Below are positions 26,559-35,495 of a stretch of DNA of 64,000 bases, piece after piece. The stretch is taken from positions 124,001-188,000 of the forward strand of contig JAFEBU010000073.1 in NCBI GenBank assembly GCA_018242505.1, in the 5' to 3' direction. Within the stretch, counting starts at the first letter, position 1, and every line of letters starts with the position of its first letter. The notes beneath the pieces are model-generated. The model did no database searches, was not told where the DNA came from, and saw only the letters and a list, made by a program, of their open reading frames with translations. The position numbers were made by a program, and so were the translations under genes. This DNA is from Pseudomonadota bacterium. GTDB taxonomy: Bacteria; Pseudomonadota; Alphaproteobacteria; Reyranellales; Reyranellaceae.

Positions 26559-27035
26559 CTACCGAAGCAGCTTGTTCGCGCGGGTTGTGAAGGCCATGAA
26601 CCGGACGATGGACCATCTGCCATCGGGCTGGCGCCGGAATATGTCCATGCCCTCTTCCGTCGTCGTATCCTTGGCACCGTTCACCTGCGTCGTGAGCGTC
26701 CATGTCAGCCGGACGACCGCGACATCGCCCAGCACGAGAATCTCGTGAACATCCGGGTTGTCGTAGTGGAGCTGGATGTCGGACCTCGCCAGCATCCTGG
26801 TGAGGTTCGTGCATATCGTCTCATGCGTGCCTCGCACGGCTTCCGGGATCGAGTAGACGAGATCGGGTGCGAAAAGATCGCAAACGCCGGCCGAGTCCTT
26901 GGCGTTGAAATCGGCCGTCCAGCGCTGCAGGCGTTTCACGATCGCCGCCTCATCGGCAGCCGGATCGGCATAGGCTGCCGTCGCTGCGGCAACCAACGCC
27001 AGACTGATGATTGCCGCGAGACAGCGACCAAACAT
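26559..27035 (-). CDS. Secreted SnoaL-like / DUF4440-type protein
   Basis: 158 aa with a signal peptide (MFGRCLAAIISLALVAAATAAYA, shown in two parts: MFGRCLAAII and SLALVAAATAAYA). The mature part has the NTF2-like alpha+beta cone: an N-terminal helix with FNAKDSAGVCDLFAPDLVYS, and late strands VAVVRLTWTLTT and DIFRRQPDGRWSIVRFMAF. Proteins of this fold (SgcJ/EcaC type) bind small ligands or act as isomerases. Location in the periplasm and an unknown function are the safe statements. Confidence 0.82.
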   Translation of the reverse strand: MFGRCLAAIISLALVAAATAAYADPAADEAAIVKRLQRWTADFNAKDSAGVCDLFAPDLVYSIPEAVRGTHETICTNLTRMLARSDIQLHYDNPDVHEILVLGDVAVVRLTWTLTTQVNGAKDTTTEEGMDIFRRQPDGRWSIVRFMAFTTRANKLLR

Positions 27036-27096
27036 CGGAAGCTCTCCGAACAGAGGTGAGATTCAATCAAGAATATCCGATTCGCGAATGCACGGC

Positions 27097-28647
27097 CTAG
27101 ACGATCCGGCTGGTCTTGTTGCCCCAGTAGCGGTCGCGCAGCAGGCGCTTGTAGAGCTTGCCTGTCGGCAGGCGCGGCAGATCAGGCTCGAAATCGATCG
27201 AGCGCGGGACCTTCTGACGCGACAGATGCTGGCCGCAGAAGGCGATCAGCTCCTCTGCGATTTCCGGCCCGGGATGGATGTCGGGCATGAGCTGGACGAC
27301 CGCCTTCACCTCCTCTCCGAGATCGGCATTGGGCACGCCGAACACGGCGGCGTCGGCGACCTTGGGGTGGGTGATCAGGAGATTCTCGCATTCCTGCGGG
27401 TAGATGTTCACCCCTCCGGAGATGATCATGAAAGTCGCCCGATCGGTCAGGTAGAGATAGCCGTCGCCGTCGACGTAGCCGACATCGCCAACGGTGCTCA
27501 TCGTGCCGTCTGCCGAGCGCGCCTCCTTGGTCCTGGCCGGATCGTTGAAATACTCGAACGGCGTCGCCGTCTTGAACCACAGGGTGCCCGCTGTGCCGAC
27601 CGGCAGCTCCTTCATCCCGTCATCGAGTACATGCAGCTCGCCCAGCAGCACGCGGCCCACCGTGCCGCGATGGGCAAGCCACTCTTGCGAATTGCAGGCG
27701 GTGAAGCCCAACCCTTCGGTGGCCCCGTAGTATTCCTGGATGATCGGCCCCCACCACTCGATCATCTGTTCTTTAACCTGCACCGGGCAGGGCGCAGCGG
27801 CATGGATGGCGATCTCGAGCGAGGAGAGGTCATAGCGCCGTCGCGTCGCCTCGGGCAGCTTGAGCATGCGCGAGAACATGGTCGGCACGAGCTGGCTGTG
27901 GGTGACGCGATGCTTCTCGACGAGTTGCAGATAATGCTCGGCGTCGAAGCGCTCCATGATGATCGCCGTGCCGCCCATGCGGATGGTGAGATTGACCGCC
28001 GCCTGTGGCGCCGAATGATAGAGCGGTGCCGGCGAGAGATAGATCATGTCCGCCCGGTACTGCCAGAGCTTCTCCAGGAAGGTGAAGATCGGCAGTTGCT
28101 GTGCAGGCGGCTGCTCGGGCAGCGGCCGTACGATTCCCTTCGGCCGACCTGTCGTCCCCGACGAGTAGAGCATCGCGGTGCCCAGCGCTTCGTCGGCAAT
28201 GGGCGTCGTCGGCAAGCCCGATGTCGCCTGCTCGAGATTGAGGACCCGATCCCCCTCGCCGGGCCCGTCGACCACCAGGCAAAGCTCGATCCTGGGGCAA
28301 AGCGGCAAGGCCGCCAGCGCCACGTCGCGCTTGGCCTGCGACGTGATAAGCACCCGCGATTCGCTGTTGTTCAGGATGTACGCCAGTTCTTCGGCCGTGA
28401 GGTAGGAATTCACACAGGTGTAGTAGAGCCCCGACCGCTCCCCCGCGGCGCAACACTCGACGTAACGGGCGTTGTTCTCCATGTAGATCGAATAGTGACC
28501 AAGGCGGCCGAGACCGCGGTTGCGCAGCAAATGAACCAGCCGGTTGCTGCGCGCCTCCAGCTCGCCATAGGTGATGGTCTCGCCGGTCGTGGCCATGATG
28601 ATGGCCGCCTGCCCGGCCCGCGAGGCCGCGTGCTGGCCCGTATACAT
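27097..28647 (-). CDS. AMP-dependent acyl-CoA synthetase/ligase
   Basis: 516 aa from ATG 28647, with GGGAGGA about 7 nt upstream; the open frame extends further but is not needed. The P-loop YSSGTTGRPKGIV, the ATP motif YYGATEGLGF, the hinge YLYLTDRATFMIISGGVNIYP and the late Lys in LPTGKLYKRLLRD are all present. It activates a carboxylic acid to acyl-AMP and then acyl-CoA. It resembles FadD-type and 4-coumarate ligases; substrate unknown. It is divergent, over 121 nt, from a solute-binding protein that may bring the substrate in. Confidence 0.92.
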   Translation of the reverse strand: MYTGQHAASRAGQAAIIMATTGETITYGELEARSNRLVHLLRNRGLGRLGHYSIYMENNARYVECCAAGERSGLYYTCVNSYLTAEELAYILNNSESRVLITSQAKRDVALAALPLCPRIELCLVVDGPGEGDRVLNLEQATSGLPTTPIADEALGTAMLYSSGTTGRPKGIVRPLPEQPPAQQLPIFTFLEKLWQYRADMIYLSPAPLYHSAPQAAVNLTIRMGGTAIIMERFDAEHYLQLVEKHRVTHSQLVPTMFSRMLKLPEATRRRYDLSSLEIAIHAAAPCPVQVKEQMIEWWGPIIQEYYGATEGLGFTACNSQEWLAHRGTVGRVLLGELHVLDDGMKELPVGTAGTLWFKTATPFEYFNDPARTKEARSADGTMSTVGDVGYVDGDGYLYLTDRATFMIISGGVNIYPQECENLLITHPKVADAAVFGVPNADLGEEVKAVVQLMPDIHPGPEIAEELIAFCGQHLSRQKVPRSIDFEPDLPRLPTGKLYKRLLRDRYWGNKTSRIV

Positions 28648-28768
28648 GAGCGTTCCTCCCGTCTTGTCTTTGAACGTTGGCCCAGTCCCGGCACGCAAAT
28701 CAAGCATGGGTTCGACATCGCCTTTTGTCGTGCCATACTCGGCCCAACAAAGATCATCGGAGGAAGCG

Positions 28769-29989
28769 ATGCGAACCAGCAGGCGTGCATTCCTGGGCGG
28801 TGTCTCGACGGCTGCCTTGCTGTCCAGTGCGAGCATTGCGGTTGCCGACAAAAAGTATGACGACGGTGTAACCGATACCGAGATCAAGATCGGCAACACC
28901 AATCCACACAGCGGCCCCTCTTCCTCCTACTCCGCCATCGCCAGGACGATCGACGCCTACTGGAAGAGCGTGAATGCTGCCGGCGGCATCAATGGCCGCA
29001 AGGTGAACTTCATTTCGCTCGATGACGGCTATTCGCCGCCCAAGACCGTGGAACTCGTGCGCCAGCTGGTCGAGCAGGACAAGATCTTCGCCCTGTTCCA
29101 GTCGCTCGGCACGCCCTGCAACACGGCAATCCACAAATACATGAACCAGAAGAAAGTGCCGCAGATCTACGTCGCCACCGGCGCATCGAAGTGGGGCGAT
29201 CCGCAGCACTTCCCGTGGACCATGGGCTTCCAGCCCGACTACCATACCGAGGCGTCGATCTACGCCAAGCACATGCTGGCCAACATCAAGGATCCCAAGA
29301 TCGGCGTGCTGATGCAGAACGACGACTATGGCCGCGACTATTTCAACGGCCTGAAGGCCGGACTCGACAAGGACGTCGGGCTCATCGTCAAAGTCGCGAC
29401 CTTCGAGCAGTTGGATCCCACGGTCGACAGCCAGATCATCCAGCTCAAGGACTCCGGCGCCAATATCTTCTTCGACGCCTCCGGGCCGAAGGCGGCGGCC
29501 CAGGCGATCCGCAAGGCGGCCGATCTGGGATGGAGGCCCGCCCACTACCTCAACAATGTGTCGGCGTCGGTGGCTGCGGTCATGAAGCCGGCGGGCTTCG
29601 ACAATGCCCAGGGCATCATCACCGCCGCCTATATCATGGACGCCACCGACAAGCAGTGGGACAACAACGACGAGATGAAGGTGTGGCGGGCGTGGATGGA
29701 CAAATGGATGCCCGATGCCAACAAGGCCGACTCGAATCATGTCTACGGCTATGCCGTCAGCTTCCTGATGCACGAGACCCTGAAACGCTGCGGCGACGAA
29801 CTGACGCGCGCCAACCTGATGAGGCAGGCGGCAAGCTTTCGGAACTTCCGTGTGCCGCTCCTGCTGCCGGGCATCACCGTCAATACGAGCCCGACCGACT
29901 TCTATCCCATCCAGGCCGTCCAGCTTCAGCGCTTCAAGGGCGAGACCTGGCAACTCTTCGGTGACATCATGCACGCGGAAAGCAGCTGA
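28769..29989 (+). CDS. Branched-chain amino acid-type ABC substrate-binding protein
   Basis: 406 aa with GGAGGAAG before ATG 28769. The N-terminus SRRAFLGG followed by a hydrophobic stretch is a Tat-type signal with the twin arginine. The mature protein (from about residue 27) is a type I periplasmic-binding fold: ITNTNPHSGPSSSYSAI-like start, GVLMQNDDYGRDYFNGL and FFDASGPKAAAQAIRKA. LivK-like proteins bind branched-chain amino acids, but many relatives bind aromatic acids. There is no permease or ATPase next to it, so it must share components encoded elsewhere. Confidence 0.9.
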   Translation: MRTSRRAFLGGVSTAALLSSASIAVADKKYDDGVTDTEIKIGNTNPHSGPSSSYSAIARTIDAYWKSVNAAGGINGRKVNFISLDDGYSPPKTVELVRQLVEQDKIFALFQSLGTPCNTAIHKYMNQKKVPQIYVATGASKWGDPQHFPWTMGFQPDYHTEASIYAKHMLANIKDPKIGVLMQNDDYGRDYFNGLKAGLDKDVGLIVKVATFEQLDPTVDSQIIQLKDSGANIFFDASGPKAAAQAIRKAADLGWRPAHYLNNVSASVAAVMKPAGFDNAQGIITAAYIMDATDKQWDNNDEMKVWRAWMDKWMPDANKADSNHVYGYAVSFLMHETLKRCGDELTRANLMRQAASFRNFRVPLLLPGITVNTSPTDFYPIQAVQLQRFKGETWQLFGDIMHAESS

Positions 29990-30008
29990 CCGCGGCGCCC
30001 AGGCCAAG

Positions 30009-30040
30009 AAAATGCCCCGCCGTCTTTCGACGCGGGGCAT
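30009..30040 (-). terminator. Intrinsic terminator downstream of the cold-shock gene
   Basis: ATGCCCCGC (30012-30020) pairs with GCGGGGCAT (30032-30040), and inner bases extend the stem with one bulge. On the minus strand the stem is followed at once by TTTT (AAAA at 30009-30012 on the plus strand). This fits a rho-independent terminator for the cold-shock gene, which ends 67 nt upstream on that strand. Confidence 0.7.
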
Positions 30041-30106
30041 CGGCTTCATCTGCTGCAGGCCGCCGGTACATCCGCGGTCGACCGTAGCGATGGAAAGAGC
30101 GACCGA

Positions 30107-30319
30107 TCAGTCGATCGCCTTGAGATTTTCCGCCGCCGTCTTGCCGCTCCGGCGATCGGGGAGGAGTTCGTATTCAACCTTCTGGCCTTCGCGCAGGCCG
30201 TCGAGGCCGGCGCGTTCGACCGCGCTGATATGGACGAAGGCATCGGCCCCGCCCTTGTCAGGTTGGATGAATCCGAAGCCTTTGGTGGCGTTGAACCACT
30301 TAACGGTTCCCGTAAGCAT
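30107..30319 (-). CDS. Cold-shock protein (CspA family)
   Basis: 70 aa, standard Csp size. RNP-1 is KGFGFI and RNP-2 is AFVHIS; the chain is MLTGTVKWFNATKGFGFI and so on. These small beta-barrels bind single-stranded RNA and DNA and melt RNA structure at low temperature or in other stress. A terminator follows and a 225-bp leader region precedes the start, as usual for csp genes with long 5' UTRs. Confidence 0.96.
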   Translation of the reverse strand: MLTGTVKWFNATKGFGFIQPDKGGADAFVHISAVERAGLDGLREGQKVEYELLPDRRSGKTAAENLKAID

Positions 30320-30508
30320 GGGAATGGTAGCCTTTCACGACGTGGATATGCTTGCCTGCTCCCGTCTGCCGGAGAGCTGGCCGTCGAATGCGCACTAGAA
30401 TTCGGGATCAGTCGATGGCTCTGGTCCGACCGTGTCGGGCATTGCCAAGAAGTATCCGTCTATCGACACCAAAGATATGGTCACTTTCGTCCGACATTTC
30501 AAGGCAGC

Positions 30509-30550
30509 TCTGCCGCCTGCTTTCAGCAGTTCTGCCACCTGCTTTCAGGA
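30509..30550. repeat. 20-bp direct repeat at the end of the receiver gene
   Basis: TCTGCCGCCTGCTTTCAGCA (30509-30528) and TCTGCCACCTGCTTTCAGGA (30531-30550) are direct copies with 2 mismatches and a period of 22. The second copy covers the stop codon region of the response regulator gene. The gap of 225 bp upstream of the cold-shock gene holds nothing else that I can recognise. Confidence 0.6.
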
Positions 30551-30967
30551 GCAGACCTCCATCGGTGCTTTCACCAACGCGGCCCGCGCTAGCGGGCCGT
30601 CCTGCCGGCCCCTCAACATCCCCTCGATGACACCGCGCAGCTCATCCGGATCGAACGGCTTGGCCACCAAAGGCGCCGATCTATAGGCGTGCGGAATGAG
30701 CGACAGGTGGCTGTAGCCGGTCAGGAACGCAAAAGGGATGTTGCGCTCCGTCAGCACCGCACAGATCGGGAAACTGAGACGGTCATCGAGGTTGATGTCG
30801 AGAAGGGCACCGTCGATCGGCGCTTCCCGGGCATAGACCAAGCCTGTCTCCAGTCCAGGGGCGGGACCAACCGGTTCCATGCCGCAATCGGTCACGAAAT
30901 CGCAAACCACTTCGGCCAGCAGATAATTGTCCTCGACAACGAGGATCCTCGATCCGGCAGCAGACAT
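30545..30967 (-). CDS. Single-domain response regulator (receiver only)
   Basis: 140 aa with only a CheY-like receiver. Acidic pocket residues are ED at 12-13, the phosphorylated Asp is D57 in GALLDINLDD, Thr is in AFLTGYS and Lys in LVAKPFDPDEL. There is no output domain, so it should work by protein contact or as a phosphate sink. No histidine kinase lies in the window, making it an orphan. Relatives often pair with HWE-type kinases. Confidence 0.93.
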   Translation of the reverse strand: MSAAGSRILVVEDNYLLAEVVCDFVTDCGMEPVGPAPGLETGLVYAREAPIDGALLDINLDDRLSFPICAVLTERNIPFAFLTGYSHLSLIPHAYRSAPLVAKPFDPDELRGVIEGMLRGRQDGPLARAALVKAPMEVCS

Positions 30968-31075
30968 CCCGAGCGCCCTGCTTTCCTAGCAAGCAGCACC
31001 ATAGATGAGGCGGCTGGGTCAAACTTGTGACCAAATTGGGTCGCCTCGCCGTGCTGGCCGCCCTGTAAGCCCTGC

Positions 31076-31750
31076 TTATCCCCTGCCCGCCAAGGCCCGG
31101 TTCTCCAGCCGGCTCAGGAGACGCACCACCGGCCAGAGGATCAGGAAGTAGATCACCGCCGCCATGACGATGGGCGTCGGATTGTAGGTGACGCTCTGCG
31201 CCTGGCGCGCCTGGAACAGGAGTTCCGGCACCGCCACAACGCTGCCGAGCGAAGTAAGCTTGACCACTTCCAGCGTATTGGACAGCAGGTCCGGCAACAC
31301 GTTGCGGACTGCCTGTGGCAGGACGACCCAGGTCATCGTTTGCATACCGGAGAGGCCGGTCGAGCGCGCCGCCTCCACCTGGCCGCGCGGGATCGATTCG
31401 ATCCCCGCACGCAGGATCTCGCCGTAATAGGCGCCGGTATTCAGGAAGAAGGCGATGGCGACGCAGGCGAAGCCGCCCAACTCCAAGCCGGCGAACGGCA
31501 GGCCCGCGAATAGAAGGATCAGCAGCACGAGCGGTGGAAAGGCGCGGAAAAAATCGACCCAGCCCATCAAGGGCCAGCGCACGGCCGGGCTTTTGACCTG
31601 GGCGAGCAGTGCCAGGATCAGCCCGCCGATCACCCCAAGCGGCACCACCAGCAGTGACAGCAGCACGGTGTTCAGGAGGCCGGCCAACACGATCGGCATC
31701 GCCGCCCGAGCGATCTCGGCATTGAAGAAGGATTGGACTATCTCTTCCAT
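31076..31750 (-). CDS. Amino acid ABC transporter permease (second)
   Basis: 224 aa, HisMQ/GlnP-type inner-membrane permease with about five membrane segments. The EAA loop that contacts the ATPase is EAARSTGLSGMQTMTWVVLPQA. ATG 31750 overlaps the stop of the other permease by 13 nt; the longer frame upstream is not used. It forms a heterodimer with its neighbour. Confidence 0.92.
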   Translation of the reverse strand: MEEIVQSFFNAEIARAAMPIVLAGLLNTVLLSLLVVPLGVIGGLILALLAQVKSPAVRWPLMGWVDFFRAFPPLVLLILLFAGLPFAGLELGGFACVAIAFFLNTGAYYGEILRAGIESIPRGQVEAARSTGLSGMQTMTWVVLPQAVRNVLPDLLSNTLEVVKLTSLGSVVAVPELLFQARQAQSVTYNPTPIVMAAVIYFLILWPVVRLLSRLENRALAGRG

Positions 31751-32418
31751 GCGAACCGGCTTTCGATCCAGCGCGCCGCCACCACGACCGGCAGGAAGAG
31801 CACGAGATAGGCTGCCGCCCCCATCATCAGCGGCGAAGGATTGTAGGAATTCGACACTGCCGAGCTTGCCATGCCCAGAATCTCGTGCAGTGCCACCACC
31901 GTGCCGAGCGCTGTCCCCTTGGTGATGGCGATGGTTCGGTTGGTGAGCGGCGCCACCGTGAGCCGCAGCGCCTGCGGCAGGACGACATGGATCAGTGTCT
32001 GGCCGAACGAGAGCCCGGTCGAGCGAGCCGCCTCCCACTGCCCCCGAGCGACCGAAGTGATACCAGCCCAGAAGATCTCCTCGGCAAACGCCATCAGCAC
32101 CAGCGCCAGCGAAAGCCAGGTCGAAACAAAGGCCGATGCCGAGATGCCCGTCGACGGCAGACCGAAATAGACCAGGACGATGATGACTAGCGGCGGCAGC
32201 GAGCGGAAGAGATCGACGACGAAGATGATCAGCCAATTGACGGGCCGGATGGCCAGGCTCCGGATCAGCGCCAGCAGCAGCCCGGCGCCGATTCCGCTGA
32301 CGACGATCAGCGCCGCAAGCTCGACCGTGACCACCGTGCCGCGCAGGATGTCCGGCAGATACTTCGCCATGACCTCCGCATTGAAGAAGGTCCGGAGGAA
32401 GTGCTCCCAGGCACTCAT
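31738..32418 (-). CDS. Amino acid ABC transporter permease (first)
   Basis: 226 aa from ATG 32418. It is HisMQ-type like the next gene, with the loop EAARSTGLSFGQTLIHVVLPQA. The two permeases share the N-terminal pattern F-F-N-A-E. It lies 34 nt after the ATPase gene and overlaps the following permease, so all belong to one operon with the binding protein. Confidence 0.93.
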   Translation of the reverse strand: MSAWEHFLRTFFNAEVMAKYLPDILRGTVVTVELAALIVVSGIGAGLLLALIRSLAIRPVNWLIIFVVDLFRSLPPLVIIVLVYFGLPSTGISASAFVSTWLSLALVLMAFAEEIFWAGITSVARGQWEAARSTGLSFGQTLIHVVLPQALRLTVAPLTNRTIAITKGTALGTVVALHEILGMASSAVSNSYNPSPLMMGAAAYLVLFLPVVVAARWIESRFAWKR

Positions 32419-32452
32419 GGCCAAAAAAGCGCCCTTCTCGGCAAAGCGGTCA

Positions 32453-33205
32453 TCAATGCTGCCGGATCTGGCCGATGAAAGCGCGGGTGCGCTCGTGCGC
32501 GGGCTGCTCGAAGATCTGCGCCGGCGGCCCCTGCTCCACGATCAGCCCGTTATCCATGAAAACCACGCGATCGGCCGCGGCGCGCGCGAAACCCATCTCG
32601 TGGCTCACCACGATCATGGTCATACCCGACTCGCGCAGCGACCGCATCACCGCCAGAACCGAACCCACCAGCTCGGGATCGAGCGCGCTCGTCGGTTCAT
32701 CGAACAGCATCACTCTGGGTTCGAGCGCGATCGCCCGGGCGATGGCGACGCGCTGCTGCTGGCCGCCCGACAGTTCGGCCGGACGATGGCCGGCGCGGTC
32801 GGCAAGCCCCACCCGTTCGAGCGCCGCATGCGCCAGCTTGTCGGCTTCGGCACGCGACTTTCCCACCACCTTGCGCAGGGCCAGCGTCACGTTGCCCAGC
32901 GCCGTCATGTGCGGGTAGAGGTTGAAGGACTGGAACACCATGCCGATGTGCTGGCGGGCATGATTGATGTCGGTGCGTGGACTGAGCATGTCGATCCCCG
33001 CCACGGTGATGCTGCCCGAGTTCGGCTCCTCCAGCCGGTTGAGGCAGCGCAGCAGGGTCGACTTGCCCGAGCCCGACGGCCCGATGACGAACACCAGTTC
33101 GCGTTCCACCACCTCCAGATCGACGCCCTTCAGGACGTGGAGGTGGCCGAAATGCTTGTGGATACCGCGCGCGACGACGATTGGCTCAGCCACAGTGGAG
33201 GTCAT
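32453..33205 (-). CDS. Polar amino acid ABC transporter ATP-binding protein
   Basis: 250 aa from ATG 33205. Walker A GPSGSGKST, signature LSGGQQQRVAIARAI, Walker B VMLFDEPTSALDPE and the H-loop SHEMGF are all intact. It closely resembles GlnQ/HisP-type ATPases. Its start overlaps the end of the binding-protein gene by 20 nt, which points to coupled translation. Confidence 0.95.
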   Translation of the reverse strand: MTSTVAEPIVVARGIHKHFGHLHVLKGVDLEVVERELVFVIGPSGSGKSTLLRCLNRLEEPNSGSITVAGIDMLSPRTDINHARQHIGMVFQSFNLYPHMTALGNVTLALRKVVGKSRAEADKLAHAALERVGLADRAGHRPAELSGGQQQRVAIARAIALEPRVMLFDEPTSALDPELVGSVLAVMRSLRESGMTMIVVSHEMGFARAAADRVVFMDNGLIVEQGPPAQIFEQPAHERTRAFIGQIRQH

Positions 33206-34049
33206 GCGGCGTCGGGTCGTAGTGGGGCATGCCCGGCACGCCGTAACCCGGCGTGATCGTGCGCTCCAGCGCATCCGGAGGCGGCACGCGGCCAAACCAC
33301 TTCTCCGAAAGCTTCACCAGCGATCCGTCCTTCTTCATGCAGTCGAGCGCGTCCTGGAGCTGCATCCTGAGCTTGGGATTGCTCAACGGTACCGGTGCAG
33401 CCCAATGGGCGCGGGTATCCGTGAGTTCGAGGTCGGCCACGAACATCGGGTTCTTCGAGGCGGCGTAGACGATGGTGGTGTTGCCGCCGAGCGTGGTGTA
33501 GGCGCGGCCCGAGAGCACCGCCTGGATGGCGTCGGGCTGCGTGTCGTAGGCCTGCACGTCGAAGCCGATCTCCTGGCCCATCTTCTTGCTGAGCGTCTCG
33601 TAGGGCGTGCCCTTGTTTACGGCGACCGCCTTGCCTTTGAGATCTGCCCAACCCTTGATCGGCGCACTGCCCTTCTTGATGCCGAACTGGAAGGACGTCC
33701 AGATATAGCCAGCAGTGAACAGCATCTTCTCTGCACGCTCCTTGGTAACGGTCGTCGGCGCGGCGATGAAGTCATAGCGGCCGGCCTCCATGCCCGGAAT
33801 CAAGGTCGAGAAGCTCACCGAATCGATGGTGATGTCCCGGTGCATGCGCTTGGCGACCTCGGTGAAGAGGTCGACGTTGAAGCCCTGGATACCGCCCCCC
33901 AGCTTCGGGAAGGCGTGTGGCGCGAACGTGCCGTCGACGCCCGTCCTGAGCGGCGGCTGCTTATCCTGGGCACTGGCCGGCGCCAGCATCCCCACTCCCA
34001 TCAGAAAGACGGCCGCAGCGGCAGCGACGGCCCATCTATGGTTCGACAT
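33186..34049 (-). CDS. Amino acid ABC transporter substrate-binding protein
   Basis: 287 aa from ATG 34049 (AGGGAG upstream) with a signal peptide ending ASAQDK. The periplasmic domain is family 3 (polar amino acid type): RTGVDGTFAPHAFP, GFNVDLFTEVAKRM and a hinge near GWADLKGKAVAVNKG. First gene of a four-gene import operon and divergent from the racemase gene, with 82 bp between starts. The ligand is probably an amino acid related to the racemase substrate. Confidence 0.93.
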   Translation of the reverse strand: MSNHRWAVAAAAAVFLMGVGMLAPASAQDKQPPLRTGVDGTFAPHAFPKLGGGIQGFNVDLFTEVAKRMHRDITIDSVSFSTLIPGMEAGRYDFIAAPTTVTKERAEKMLFTAGYIWTSFQFGIKKGSAPIKGWADLKGKAVAVNKGTPYETLSKKMGQEIGFDVQAYDTQPDAIQAVLSGRAYTTLGGNTTIVYAASKNPMFVADLELTDTRAHWAAPVPLSNPKLRMQLQDALDCMKKDGSLVKLSEKWFGRVPPPDALERTITPGYGVPGMPHYDPTPHDLHCG

Positions 34050-34131
34050 GCGATCTCCCTTCGTAAAATCCCCAGATTCGGACGTTAGAACACCCATTGT
34101 TGGATAGCAATTTGGAGGCCATGTTTGTCGC

Positions 34132-34803
34132 ATGTCCCAGATCACAGACCGCATCCTCGTCATCAACCCCAATTCCACCCAGGCCGTTACCGCCGGCATC
34201 GACAAGGCCATGGAGCCGCTGCGCATGCCCGGAGGTCCCGCCATCGAATGCGTGACCCTCAAGGAAGGGCCGCCGGGCATCGAGACACAGGCCCATGTCG
34301 AGAGCGTCGTCGCACCGATCACCGCCACGGTGAAGAGCCGCGACAATGACTGCTCGGCCTTCGTGATCGCCTGTTACTCCGATCCCGGTCTGCATGCCGC
34401 GCGCGAAGCGACGTCGAAGCCGGTCCTTGGCATCGCCGAGTGCGGCATCCTGACCGCGCTCACGCTCGGCCAGCGCTTCGGCGTGATCTCCATCCTGCGC
34501 AAATCGATCCCTCGCCACTTGCGTTATGTCGGCCAGATGGGACTGAACGACCGCATGGCCGGCGACCGCGCCATCGGGCTGGGCGTCGTTGAGCTCGCCG
34601 ACGAGGCGCGCACCTTCAGTCGCATGGCCGAAGTCGCGGCCGAATTGCGTGACGAGGATTGCGCCGACGTGCTGATCATGGGCTGCGCCGGCATGGCCCG
34701 CTACCGCGACCGCCTGCAACGCCACGTCGGTCTGCCCGTCGTCGAGCCGAGCCAGGCCGCAGTCTCGATGGCGATCGGCCGGACAAAATTGAACTGGTCG
34801 TAG
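34132..34803 (+). CDS. Asp/Glu/hydantoin racemase family protein
   Basis: 223 aa. The two catalytic Cys residues of the family are visible, one in IACYSDPG and one in IMGCAGMARY, and the N-terminus INPNSTQAVT is the typical start. Best fits are hydantoin racemase (HyuE type) and allantoin racemase. It would interconvert the enantiomers of a 5-substituted hydantoin, so that the D-specific hydantoinase encoded nearby could use both. An ATG at 34121 is out of frame, so 34132 is the start. Confidence 0.88.
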   Translation: MSQITDRILVINPNSTQAVTAGIDKAMEPLRMPGGPAIECVTLKEGPPGIETQAHVESVVAPITATVKSRDNDCSAFVIACYSDPGLHAAREATSKPVLGIAECGILTALTLGQRFGVISILRKSIPRHLRYVGQMGLNDRMAGDRAIGLGVVELADEARTFSRMAEVAAELRDEDCADVLIMGCAGMARYRDRLQRHVGLPVVEPSQAAVSMAIGRTKLNWS

Positions 34804-34817
34804 ATCTGCTCATGATT

Positions 34818-34835
34818 GCGCCACTGGAGTGGCGC
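34818..34835. repeat. Perfect palindromic element GCGCCACT-GG-AGTGGCGC
   Basis: An 8-bp perfect stem around GG, followed by GCTCC. It lies in the 42-bp gap between the convergent racemase and flavin reductase genes. It is the cleanest copy of a family also seen in the intergenic spaces near 7.63, 46.0 and 49.25 kb. Confidence 0.8.
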
Positions 34836-34845
34836 GCTCCTCCGA

Positions 34846-35472
34846 TCATTCCGCAGCCTTTGCCTTCACGACCGGCGCCGTGGGGAATTCCATTCGATCG
34901 TTGGTACGACAGTAGCGGTCGGCGAACATGCGGCCGACCGGATGGTACCTGTCCATATGGATGCGCATCGCCTTGGGGTCCCAGAGCTCGTCGCGGATAT
35001 GAAAGTGCAGCCCCTCCCCGATCACCAGCTGGCGGTCGTCCTTGACATCGATCGTCTGCCAGATCTTGCACTCCATCGACCAAGGCGCCTCGGCGAGCCG
35101 CGGCGGCGCGACCTCGACCGACGGAGCAAGCTTCAGCCCGAGATAGTCCGGCTCGCCGATATCAGGTGGAAAATCGCCGCTCGACTCGTGCATCTTGCGT
35201 GCCAGCGGCTCGTCCGTGAGGTTGACCACGAACTGGCCGGTCCGTTCGATGTTGGTCCAGGTGTCCTTGATCCGGCCGTCCGGCCGCCGGTTGATCGCGA
35301 CCATGCACAGCGGCGGATCCTCGGCGAAGACGTTGAAGAAACTGAATGGCGCGGCATTAACCACACCGGTCGGACCGACGGTCGTGATCCAGGCGATCGG
35401 ACGCGGCAACACGAACGCCGTCAGGATCTTGTAGCGTTCGTGCGAGGTCACGTCGGAAGCGGCGTATTGCAT
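34846..35472 (-). CDS. Flavin reductase-like (FMN split-barrel) protein
   Basis: 208 aa from ATG 35472; the frame upstream overlaps the next gene. The flavin-binding split barrel is seen in YKILTAFVLPRPIAWITTVG and VNAAPFSFFNVFAEDPPL. Members reduce FMN with NAD(P)H for a partner monooxygenase or bind FMN for their own reactions. It is the last gene of the eight-gene ureide operon, 23 nt after the carbamoylase. Confidence 0.9.
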   Translation of the reverse strand: MQYAASDVTSHERYKILTAFVLPRPIAWITTVGPTGVVNAAPFSFFNVFAEDPPLCMVAINRRPDGRIKDTWTNIERTGQFVVNLTDEPLARKMHESSGDFPPDIGEPDYLGLKLAPSVEVAPPRLAEAPWSMECKIWQTIDVKDDRQLVIGEGLHFHIRDELWDPKAMRIHMDRYHPVGRMFADRYCRTNDRMEFPTAPVVKAKAAE

Positions 35473-35495
35473 CGGATGATCTCGATTCCCAAGCC

